From the NCBI GenBank assembly GCA_002495685.1, contig DAGJ01000007.1, forward strand, positions 68,858 to 132,857: 64,000 nt of DNA, read 5' to 3'. A program made the translations under genes and the position numbers. Shown piece after piece: positions 57,361-64,000 of the stretch. The DNA comes from Methanobrevibacter sp. UBA412. GTDB taxonomy: Archaea; Methanobacteriota; Methanobacteria; Methanobacteriales; Methanobacteriaceae. Numbering within the stretch: position 1 is the stretch's first letter; the number at the start of each line of letters is the position of its first letter. The notes under the pieces were generated by a model that worked only from the letters and a program-made list of their open reading frames with translations, was not told the origin of the DNA and ran no database searches.

Positions 57361-57627
57361 ATGGCAAGAACAAAGAAAGTTGGTATAACAGGCCGTTTCG
57401 GAGCAAGATACGGAAGAAAAGCAAAAAGATCCGTTAAGAACATTGAAGAAAACATGAAACAAAAACATGTTTGTCCTAGATGTGATAGACCTTATGTTAA
57501 AAGAGTAAGTGCAGGAATTTGGAAATGTACTAAATGTGGTACAGTCTTTACTGGAGGAGCTTATGTTCCTGAAACCCCTATGGTTAAATCTGCAACTCGT
57601 AATATCAAAGGATTAGGAGGAGACTAA
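57361..57627 (+). CDS. rpl37ae: 50S ribosomal protein L37Ae
   Basis: 88-residue zinc-ribbon protein of the large subunit. [19 protein letters not shown] start, knuckles CPRCDRP and [20 protein letters not shown] 57361 follows GTGAT; the in-frame GTG at 57352 is part of that binding site. The C-terminal coding bases GGATTAGGAGGAGAC double as the ribosome binding site of rpoP. Confidence 0.95.
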   Translation: MARTKKVGITGRFGARYGRKAKRSVKNIEENMKQKHVCPRCDRPYVKRVSAGIWKCTKCGTVFTGGAYVPETPMVKSATRNIKGLGGD

Positions 57628-57628
57628 A

Positions 57629-57760
57629 CTGTATAGATGTCCAGAATGTGGAACTGAAGTCGACCATCATGGATATATGGAAAATAAGTGTCCTAAGTGC
57701 CGATATAGAATTTTATTTAAGGAAGTTCCTAAAGTAAGAAAACTAGTTAAAGCACGATAA
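57629..57760 (+). CDS. rpoP: RNA polymerase subunit P, apparent CTG start
   Basis: 43-residue zinc-binding subunit of archaeal RNA polymerase: (M)[42 protein letters not shown]. Both CxxC knuckles are present and the end matches RpoP. The codon before Tyr2 is CTG; upstream in frame are GAG ACT AAA and no ATG, GTG or TTG. The only internal ATG would remove the first knuckle. GGAGGAG lies about six bases before CTG, inside the end of the L37Ae gene. Too short and unusual in start for automatic calling. Confidence 0.92.
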   Translation: MYRCPECGTEVDHHGYMENKCPKCRYRILFKEVPKVRKLVKAR

Positions 57761-57934
57761 TTTTTTAGACTTTTTTTTACTTATCTAAAAAAAATATTAT
57801 TAAATATTTTTTTTCTAAAAAAACTTTTTTTTTAAATAAAAACTTTGAATATATACTATTTTTTTATAAATTTAAAAATAATATAAAAGGGAAAATTCCT
57901 AAATTTTTTTTATGGGAGAATTAAATGATTATTT

Positions 57935-58444
57935 ATGTTAATTTCAACATCTAGAAAACCATCACAAAAAACAAGAAAGTTTTGTAAAAATTTATCCCAT
58001 GCTTTTGATTATGATTATACTAATCGTGGAAAATCTTCTATTAGAGATTTGCTTGTTAAAAGTAAAGAACTTGGACGAAATGGTTTATTGTTAATTTATG
58101 AAATCAAAGGAAATCCGAGTAAAATGACTTTTATTTCATCAATGGGTGAGGAAGAGTTAGCTTTATTAATTTCTGCTGAAACTTGTAATGAACGATTACA
58201 TATTAAGCCTAAAGATTTGAAAATTCGTAATGATTTTCCAGATTTAAGTCCTTTGTGTGATGTGCTTGGTTTTGAAGTGGATAATAAGAGTAAATTAAGT
58301 TCTAATTATCTTCATTTCCGTTCTGCGGATAATGGTAATGAAGAGGGATTATATAATCTTCCAATTGCAATTATTGATTTTTATAATAAATTTGGGGATA
58401 AAATAGATCTTCGAATTAATGTTAAAAAGATTGTGGTTGATTAG
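57935..58444 (+). CDS. Brix domain ribosome biogenesis protein
   Basis: 169 residues of the Imp4/Brix superfamily: LISTSRKPSQKTRKFCKNL, the GRNGLLLIYEIKGNPSKMTFI core and DFYNKFGDKIDLRI. Archaeal single-domain form; binds rRNA during assembly. A GGGAGA sits 15 bases before ATG 57935, longer than usual; an earlier ATG at 57925 is out of frame. A 174-base A+T-rich gap separates it from rpoP. Confidence 0.88.
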   Translation: MLISTSRKPSQKTRKFCKNLSHAFDYDYTNRGKSSIRDLLVKSKELGRNGLLLIYEIKGNPSKMTFISSMGEEELALLISAETCNERLHIKPKDLKIRNDFPDLSPLCDVLGFEVDNKSKLSSNYLHFRSADNGNEEGLYNLPIAIIDFYNKFGDKIDLRINVKKIVVD

Positions 58445-58458
58445 AAAATAAATTAATA

Positions 58459-58743
58459 GTGGGGGTTGTTTTTATCCTTGAAAGTACTAGTAAATTTTTA
58501 AACAGTATTAAATCTAATATTGAAATAGAATTTGATGATTTTAATCAGGCAAGTATTGTTCATGATTCTATTTTACTTGAATTTGAAAGTTCTCCAGATT
58601 ATAGGAGTACTATGAATATTATTCAAGATGGTAATGTTTTAATTTTAAGTATTGATGCTGAGGATGCTACTAGTTTTCGTGCTAGTCTTAATTCTGCTAT
58701 TAAATGGATGAGATTATCCGTAGAAATTAATGAATTAGTTTAA
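58459..58743 (+). CDS. pcc1: KEOPS complex Pcc1-like subunit
   Basis: 94 residues at most. ESTSKFLNSIKSNIEIEFDDFNQASIVHDSILLEFESSPDYRSTMNIIQDGNVLILSIDAEDATSFRASLNSAIKWMRL fits the Pcc1 dimerisation protein of KEOPS (t6A tRNA modification). The only standard start in frame is GTG 58459, which has no good ribosome binding site; GTGGGGGTT at 58459-58467 instead looks like a binding site, with ATC 58474 seven bases on. Either GTG, or a non-standard ATC start, must be used. Located where archaea commonly keep it, before prefoldin. Confidence 0.75.
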   Translation: MGVVFILESTSKFLNSIKSNIEIEFDDFNQASIVHDSILLEFESSPDYRSTMNIIQDGNVLILSIDAEDATSFRASLNSAIKWMRLSVEINELV

Positions 58744-58851
58744 AACTTTTTATGGATAAGGTTTAAATAGATTATTAAATATAATTAAATATAGTATTTA
58801 TTATAAAATTTATATTATGTTTTAGAAAAATTTTAAAGGTGGATAATAATT

Positions 58852-59223
58852 ATGGATATTCCAAAAAATGTACAAGAACAATTAAATCAATTTCAACAAT
58901 TACAACAACAAGCTCAAATGATTGCAACTCAAAAAAATACTAATGATATTCAAATTAAGGAAACTGAATCTGCTCTTGAAGAATTAAAAAAAGCTGATAA
59001 GGATGCTGATGTTTTTAAGACTGCAGGTAATTTACTTATTAAAGTAGATCATGATGAGATTAATAGTGAACTTGAAGATAAACTTGAAACTTATAATCTT
59101 AGACAACAAACAATGTCTCGTCAAGAAGATCGTGTTATGAAAAAGCTTAAAGAAATGCAAGCTAATATTGAAAAAGCTATGAAAGGTTTACAATATAATA
59201 GTGAACCTTCTGATGTGGAATAA
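58852..59223 (+). CDS. pfdB: Prefoldin subunit beta
   Basis: 123 residues; chaperone that delivers unfolded proteins to the thermosome. Helix 1 MDIPKNVQEQLNQFQQLQQQAQMIATQKN, the beta-hairpin core DADVFKTAGNLLIKVDHDEINSEL, helix 2 with EDRVMKKLKEMQANIEKAM. AAAGGTGGAT before ATG. Followed by DUF3194, the usual archaeal order. Confidence 0.95.
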   Translation: MDIPKNVQEQLNQFQQLQQQAQMIATQKNTNDIQIKETESALEELKKADKDADVFKTAGNLLIKVDHDEINSELEDKLETYNLRQQTMSRQEDRVMKKLKEMQANIEKAMKGLQYNSEPSDVE

Positions 59224-59321
59224 AAGATTTATTTTTAGGTAAAGAATTTATTTTTTTACTTTTTTTAATATTTTCTTATTTTTTTATAGTTTATTAATTC
59301 TTTTTTGTGTGTGTGTTTTTT

Positions 59322-59618
59322 ATGAAGGTTCTTAAAGATTTGTCTGAGGATGATTTAGTTAATATTTCTGATTTTTTATCTAATGAGATTAATAAGGAAA
59401 TAAGTTTTATTTCTAATCCTAAAGAGATTATTGGTATGGATGTTAATGTTAAGGTTGCTTTTGATGATATTGATAAGCGTTTAGATGTTGATACTGATGT
59501 TGATTTGGATACTGATAGTTTGTCTAATTTAAGTGAGGACGCTATTGGTGAAGCTGTTGATCGTGCTTATAAAAAGTTAGATAATTTTATTGATGCTCAT
59601 TTTAAAGTGGATGAGTGA
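59322..59618 (+). CDS. DUF3194 family protein
   Basis: 98 residues. MKVLKDLSEDDLVNISDFLSNEINKEISFISNPKEI start and a DVNVKVAFDD strand; Asp-rich middle (VDTDVDLDTDS). Family is named from archaea, lies downstream of prefoldin beta and has no known function. ATG 59322 chosen; GTG 59307 is also in frame. No good ribosome binding site. Confidence 0.78.
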   Translation: MKVLKDLSEDDLVNISDFLSNEINKEISFISNPKEIIGMDVNVKVAFDDIDKRLDVDTDVDLDTDSLSNLSEDAIGEAVDRAYKKLDNFIDAHFKVDE

Positions 59619-59987
59619 TTTCTTTTTTATTTTTTTTATTTCTTTTTTTAGGGTTTTTTATATAAAAAATATTTTTTAAAGTTAAATTTATTTATTTTAA
59701 AGTTAACTTTATATACTTGTTTTTAGATAATATAAAATGGTCCATATAAAAAAACAATAAAAAAACTGTTTTTTTATTAATTAATTTTTTTTAAAACCAA
59801 AAAAAACAAATTCCTTAATAAATTTAATACCTTTTTTTAAAAACAAAATATTACCTAAACCAAATTAATAAAACATTATAAAAAAACTTTTTTTCAAAAA
59901 ATATTTTAACCATTAGAACCTTATAAACTATTATAAATTAATAAACCTCATAAAATAAAATAATAAGAAAAAGGGGAATATAAAAAA
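59619..59987 (+). other. Non-coding region with promoter before the DGC-type gene
   Basis: About 369 bases. TTTAAAGTTAA occurs twice, and ACTTTATATAC (59706-59716) is a good TATA box. A short inverted repeat AAAAAACA / TGTTTTTT follows at about 59750-59775, so a small terminated RNA may be made. A second A+T-rich stretch leads to the gene at 59988. Confidence 0.4.
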
Positions 59988-60383
59988 ATGGCAGATAAAA
60001 TAATAATAGCTTCATGTAGTGGAATGAGTCCTAACGGATTAGTTGCACGAGTAGCCGCATTAGATTATGTAATTGACAACGAAGATGTAATAGAACTATG
60101 CATGGGATTAGTATCTGGAGACCAAATCAATTACAACCTCCTAATAAAAGAATACCCTGTCTTTGCAATAAATGGATGCGATGGTAACTGTGTGGAAAAA
60201 ATACTTAACGAACGAGGAGTAAAACCAGCAGGAGCTATAAATATAGGGGAAGAATTAGAAAAACAATCTTATACTCCAAATGATCCAGCAAGATTAGACG
60301 AAGAAGGAGAAAAATGTGTAGAATACATAAAAACCCGCCTCAACGAAGAATTAAAAAAAATATTTGAAAACCAAAAAGAATAA
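59988..60383 (+). CDS. DGC-type putative zinc-binding protein
   Basis: 131 residues. ASCSGMSPNGLVARVAALDYVIDN and FAINGCDGNCVEKILNERGVKPAGAI match the DGC-domain family of cysteine-rich putative zinc-binding proteins (named from the Asp/Asn-Gly-Cys turn). No membrane segment; the C-terminus is a charged helix. Function unknown. AAAAGGGGA before ATG. The HisA-like gene follows at 20 bases. Confidence 0.72.
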   Translation: MADKIIIASCSGMSPNGLVARVAALDYVIDNEDVIELCMGLVSGDQINYNLLIKEYPVFAINGCDGNCVEKILNERGVKPAGAINIGEELEKQSYTPNDPARLDEEGEKCVEYIKTRLNEELKKIFENQKE

Positions 60384-60403
60384 AAAAAAGGGGCATAATA
60401 AAA

Positions 60404-61096
60404 TTGATTGAAATAATTCCAGTATTAGATTTAAAAAACCACATAGCAGTTAGTGGAAAATCAGGACAAAGAAACACATACACACCATTACAAACAATAT
60501 ACTCACCTAACCCCAATCCATTTGATATTGCAGGAAACCTAAAAATAAACAATGCAAAAAGAGTATATATAGCAGACTTAGACCTAATAGAAAAACAAGG
60601 ACACAATATAGATCAAATCAAAAACACCAATATGATATTACCTGTAATATTAGATGCAGGAGTAAAAAATTATGAATCCTTCAAATTCTATCTAAATTTT
60701 GCATATAAAGTAATAATTGCAACAGAAACCTTAGAAAGTATAGAAGAATTAGATAAAATATTTAAAACATTCCCATCTGAGAGAATAATTATTAGTGTAG
60801 ATGTAAAAGACGGTAAATTATTCTCACAAAACCTAAACATGAACTTAAAAGAATTCCAAGAAATCCTAAAAAAATATGATCCAAGTGAAATCATACTCTT
60901 AGATATATCTAGAGTAGGAACTGGAGAAGGATTTAACAAAGAATTACTAGAAGAATTTAAAGATTTCAAAGACCAAATCATAATAGGTGGGGGAATTCAA
61001 GCAAAAGACCTTCAAAAATTAGAAGAATTAGGTTTTAAAAAAGCACTAGTAGGAACAGCCTTACATAAAGGTGAAATCAAAATAAACCCCTTTTAA
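60404..61096 (+). CDS. HisA-related TIM-barrel protein (COG1411 type)
   Basis: 230 residues. IPVLDLKNHIAVSGKSGQRNTY start, VYIADLDLIEKQGHN, LPVILDAGVKNYE, IIISVDVKDGKL, EIILLDISRVGTGEGF, and IIIGGGIQAKDLQKLEELGFKKALVGTALHKG: the phosphate-binding ends match the HisA/HisF barrel. COG1411 proteins are distinct from true HisA and common in methanogens; substrate unknown. TTG start with AAGGGGC about ten bases before. Operon with the DGC gene. Confidence 0.8.
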   Translation: MIEIIPVLDLKNHIAVSGKSGQRNTYTPLQTIYSPNPNPFDIAGNLKINNAKRVYIADLDLIEKQGHNIDQIKNTNMILPVILDAGVKNYESFKFYLNFAYKVIIATETLESIEELDKIFKTFPSERIIISVDVKDGKLFSQNLNMNLKEFQEILKKYDPSEIILLDISRVGTGEGFNKELLEEFKDFKDQIIIGGGIQAKDLQKLEELGFKKALVGTALHKGEIKINPF

Positions 61097-61207
61097 AAAG
61101 AATTAAAAAAATTAGTAAATATATGCTAAAAAAATAAGTAAAAAGTCATAAAAATTTTTTAAATCATAAGAAAAAGTAAAAATAATTAATTAATTTAATT
61201 TTTTTTT

Positions 61208-61387
61208 TTAAGCTAACATTGTTGGCAGTATAATAAATGGACTTATTGCAGCTATAAAAAATAATATTATACCAATTGCAGTTGCTATTTTCCGATTATC
61301 CATAACTCCTGTTATTATACAGAGTACTCCCATAAATCCTAAAATTACTGGAATGATGTGTGAAAAAAATATAAATCCTGTTGCCAT
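61208..61387 (-). CDS. 59-aa two-helix membrane protein
   Basis: MATGFIFFSHIIPVILGFMG... has two hydrophobic stretches (about 5-27 and 35-57) with DNRKIA between. ATG preceded by GTGAT five bases upstream. Not recognised; it could be a small subunit of a membrane complex. Downstream (minus strand) of the DUF2085 gene by about 86 bases. Confidence 0.6.
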   Translation of the reverse strand: MATGFIFFSHIIPVILGFMGVLCIITGVMDNRKIATAIGIILFFIAAISPFIILPTMLA

Positions 61388-61473
61388 TATAAATCACATT
61401 TAAATATATTTCAATTAATTCTATTTATGTTATTTTTCCTATATAATACTATTTAATTATAAAAACACTTTAT

Positions 61474-61851
61474 TTAAATTAAGCTTAAAATAATCCATTC
61501 AACTTCTTCAGCAAATAACATTAAACCATAACCTGCTATTAAACCTGTAAATAATCTTAAAGTATTATTACTCAAACGATTACCATAACGTTGAGTTAAC
61601 CCATCAACCAAACATGGAATTACTAAAACTACTGAAAATATTAATAAAAATAAATTATGAATCACACCTTGTATAAAGTAAAATATAAAAAATGAAATTA
61701 TACCAAGATATAATCCAGTGCATCTTGCACAAACTGGGAATTGATGGCCTTTAATATGAAAACTTCTCTCCGGTTTCCTATGACAAATATAATTTAAAGG
61801 ATTTATAATAAATTTCACCCTCTTCTTTTTAGTCTCCAGAACAACATGCAC
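61474..61851 (-). CDS. DUF2085 membrane protein
   Basis: Up to 125 residues. YICHRKPERSFHIKGHQFPVCARCTGLYLGI is the DUF2085 signature (His, Cys-x-x-Cys-type pattern), followed by three membrane helices. Function unknown; metal binding is likely. The start is unclear: GTG 61851 gives the longest frame but overlaps the 24-aa frame; GTG 61818, about 14 bases after GGAGA, or a start just after GAGGGTGA are alternatives. Conserved residues begin after all of these. Confidence 0.82.
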   Translation of the reverse strand: MHVVLETKKKRVKFIINPLNYICHRKPERSFHIKGHQFPVCARCTGLYLGIISFFIFYFIQGVIHNLFLLIFSVVLVIPCLVDGLTQRYGNRLSNNTLRLFTGLIAGYGLMLFAEEVEWIILSLI

Positions 61852-61903
61852 TGAAAATAATCATTCCAATTATCACAGCCAATACAATCATTATAAAACC
61901 CAT
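61829..61903 (-). CDS. 24-aa hydrophobic small protein
   Basis: MGFIMIVLAVIIGMIIFSAC followed by CSGD and stop. One membrane helix and a C-terminal Cys-Cys. An excellent GGGGTGA lies seven bases before the ATG, better than that of most genes here. It overlaps the longest form of the DUF2085 frame and is likely translated just before it. Function unknown. Confidence 0.55.
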   Translation of the reverse strand: MGFIMIVLAVIIGMIIFSACCSGD

Positions 61904-62478
61904 ATTTTTTCACCCCAAAAAAAAATTTTATTAATTCTAAATTCCACTTTTTTTTAATTAATACCTTTTTTATTCATCTTTTTTTATAAAACTTTTCATA
62001 AACAATTTTTTAAACTTTTACTAAAAACTCTATTATTCTTAGTAATCATGTTTATTATATATTCTCATATTATTTCAATATAAACAATATATGATTCCAG
62101 TTCCATTTAATAATATCTATTATACTCCTTTGCTTATTTGAATTAATATAACTTTATTTGGATGAAATATTTTAAAAAAAAGTTAAGAGTTTTTACAAGA
62201 TTTTATTCTAATTAGAAATTTTTTAAGAGAATCAAATCAAAAATTATATATTTATCCTATGTTCATAACTATTCAACAGATAAAGGATTTAAATAGTATA
62301 TAAAAAAAAATTTTACTCAATACGAATATAATTCCTTTAAAAAAATTTAATTTTATTCATTAAATATAATTTTTATTTTCCATTATTTCGGTTTTTTTAA
62401 GTGGAATTAATAATTCCTTTATCAAATAAATTTAAATTAAATAATTAAAAAAAAATGGAGTATATTAATATTTAGGAA
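61904..62478. other. Non-coding region upstream of adhesin-like gene
   Basis: About 575 bases, very A+T-rich. AAATTATATATTTAT near 62240 is a likely TATA box for the adhesin-like gene, giving a leader of about 200 bases. On the minus strand it should hold the promoter of the small membrane proteins. No frame or RNA supported. Confidence 0.4.
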
Positions 62479-64000
62479 ATGAAAAATGAAAAATTGAACA
62501 TTATCAGTATATGTATAATAACGCTGCTATTATCCATCTTAACTACTGCCGCCATGGTGACAGTAAGTGCAAGTGATCCTCAAATAACAGATAATACTAA
62601 CATAACTACATGTTCTGATAATTTGTATGATGAAAAATTATATGTTGATACGATGTATGTATCAAATGAAAATGAACTTATTAATGAAGAAACACAAATA
62701 GATTCATTACAAACAGACTGTGAAGAAAAACTCTTAGAATCTAAGGATGTGAATACAGGACTAAATTCACGAGAAGTGAGTTCTGAAGTTAATCTTTTAA
62801 AATTTTATAATCCCAAATTTGAGTCATATCTTAATAAAAATTATATTGATTCGTATTCATCTGATTTTGTTTGCTCTGGATTAACTTTTAGTTTAACATT
62901 TCAGGTAGCTAAAAATGAAAGTGCTTTAACCTTTGATAAATTTATTAATTATTATTTAGAAGGGGACACTATTACATCAATAATAAATGAAACTGATCCT
63001 AAGGGTTGGGTATCAGTAACTCATACTATGCCTACTTTAAGTGTTTATACCTTATATCATGGTCTTCAAAATAAATTATCTGCTTATGATTATACTCAAA
63101 AATTAAATTTTAAGCACAAACTTAAATTAACTTCAAATTATAATCAATATAACACTTATGGGGAAACCCCTCATATGATTGAAACTACTACAAATTCTAG
63201 TGGTACTCAAATATTCAATATAACCCTTAAATCTAATAATCTCACTTTTATAACAACTAATTCTAATGGTCAACCGACATTTTTATTACCTTCAACTTAT
63301 TCTCTTTCTTCTATGTATGATGTAAATTTTTGCACCAGCAATAATGAGGATGAATATTCACAATCTAAATTTGGAGCATCATTAAAGGCTAGCTCTCAAA
63401 CTCCAACTATTAATGCAATCATTCCTAATACTTTTGTTTATGGTGCAGAGGATAATATTATTACTGTGACTTTAAATGATTTTAATGGTGCCGGTATACC
63501 TGATCAAACTATTAAGTATAAGGTTGATAAAAGTATTGAACAATCTTCCATTACTGATTTTGAGGGTAAAGTGACTATCATTTTGTCAAGTAGTTTAAAA
63601 GGTGGTTCTCATACATTTAATTATTATTATGAGGAAAGTACTAACTATAACTCTGTTAATGGAGAACAAAAAACATTCAATATTAATCCTCAGGAATCTT
63701 GGTTGGATACTGAGGATGTTAGTTATAGTTTTGTTTATGGTTATAGTTCTGGTAATGTTATTGTTAATTTGAAGGATGTTAGTAACAATGTTTTTCCTGG
63801 TTATCTTGTTAATTGTACTTTATGGTTAGGTAATGAGAAAATTTCTGGTATGCCTACTGTTAAGTCTGGTGAGGCTTTTAGTATTCCTACTAATTTAGCT
63901 GGTGGTGAGTATACTTTGAAGTATGATTTTGGTGGTAATGAAAATTACTCAAAATCTTCTAGTGAAACATTTATTACTATTAATCCTCAGGAATCTTGGT
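62479..64000 (+). CDS. Adhesin-like surface protein with Ig-like repeats (3' end outside window)
   Basis: At least 507 codons, open to the end of the window. Signal peptide MKNEKLNIISICIITLLLSI...VSA (cleavage near 33), an Asn/Ser/Thr-rich region, then Ig-like repeats: from about residue 320, units such as VYGAEDNIITVTLNDFNGAGIPDQTI and FVYGYSSGNVIVNLKDVSNNVFPGY. INPQESW occurs at 63682 and again at 63979, a period of exactly 297 bases (99 residues). Methanogen adhesin-like proteins of this type can reach thousands of residues. Weak ribosome binding site. Confidence 0.85.
   Translation, partial: MKNEKLNIISICIITLLLSILTTAAMVTVSASDPQITDNTNITTCSDNLYDEKLYVDTMYVSNENELINEETQIDSLQTDCEEKLLESKDVNTGLNSREVSSEVNLLKFYNPKFESYLNKNYIDSYSSDFVCSGLTFSLTFQVAKNESALTFDKFINYYLEGDTITSIINETDPKGWVSVTHTMPTLSVYTLYHGLQNKLSAYDYTQKLNFKHKLKLTSNYNQYNTYGETPHMIETTTNSSGTQIFNITLKSNNLTFITTNSNGQPTFLLPSTYSLSSMYDVNFCTSNNEDEYSQSKFGASLKASSQTPTINAIIPNTFVYGAEDNIITVTLNDFNGAGIPDQTIKYKVDKSIEQSSITDFEGKVTIILSSSLKGGSHTFNYYYEESTNYNSVNGEQKTFNINPQESWLDTEDVSYSFVYGYSSGNVIVNLKDVSNNVFPGYLVNCTLWLGNEKISGMPTVKSGEAFSIPTNLAGGEYTLKYDFGGNENYSKSSSETFITINPQESW

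Noticed and set aside
59307..59321. GTG 59307 as start of the DUF3194 gene
   Set aside because: Would add a hydrophobic MCVFF not expected in the family; ATG 59322 starts with the family-like MKVLKDLSEDDL.

Overview
The window is a 64 kb piece of a very A+T-rich methanogen chromosome. Archaeal identity is shown by replication factor C (rfcS, rfcL), the exosome subunits Rrp4/Rrp41/Rrp42, a proteasome alpha subunit, RNase P proteins, L15e, L37Ae, RpoP, prefoldin beta and a KEOPS Pcc1-like protein. Methanogenesis is shown by component A2 of the methyl-coenzyme M reductase system and by CofH (coenzyme F420). A cyclic 2,3-diphosphoglycerate synthetase, an AqpM-type aquaporin, an adhesin-like surface protein and the base composition point to Methanobacteriaceae (Methanosphaera or Methanobrevibacter type); the genus is an inference only.

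Layout. 1-9.4 kb: polyphosphate kinase (its first base lies outside the window), then mostly minus-strand biosynthetic genes (hemL, cbiC, a small zinc ribbon, a flavoprotein, aspS, hisD). 9.7-15.9 kb: UPF0058, cyclic-DPG synthetase, a sensor kinase-like protein, a TetR regulator with a palindrome between TATA box and start codon, a short YhgE/Pip membrane protein, moaE and nadM. 16-23.7 kb: cofH, the A2 ABC protein, a universal stress protein, a DUF2193-like protein, aquaporin, four tandem rubredoxins and ferritin, which read as an iron/redox cluster. 23.8-24.8 kb: a decayed transposase with identical 24-bp direct repeats on either side. 24.9-38.3 kb: aroD, a secreted S26-like peptidase, htpX, a PAS sensor kinase, rfcS-rfcL, aroE, hisS-hisI, a PIN-ATPase-KH protein and a TIM-barrel protein.

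38.4-47.05 kb is the accessory part: two helical proteins of similar size, a HEPN-like zinc-ribbon protein, a coiled-coil protein, a secreted Ig-like/Cys protein and a HerA-NurA pair whose NurA carries a zinc ribbon. It ends next to a tRNA-Lys(CTT) with two T-T mismatches in its anticodon stem. 47.8-59.6 kb is the archaeal translation/exosome/proteasome superoperon (L15e, exosome-associated protein, Rpp30, Pop5, PsmA, SBDS, Rrp4, Rrp41, Rrp42, L37Ae, RpoP, Brix, Pcc1, prefoldin beta, DUF3194). It is interrupted between Pop5 and PsmA by a stand-alone McrB-type EVE-like reader protein and a LemA gene. 60-64 kb holds a DGC-type protein, a HisA-like protein, small membrane proteins and the start of an adhesin-like protein that runs off the end.

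Most notable: rrp41 and rpoP appear to start at non-AUG codons outside ATG/GTG/TTG (ATT and CTG), with good ribosome binding sites and no usable alternative; pcc1 may be a third case. Gene starts given here were adjusted by ribosome binding site position, so several are shorter than the longest open frame.
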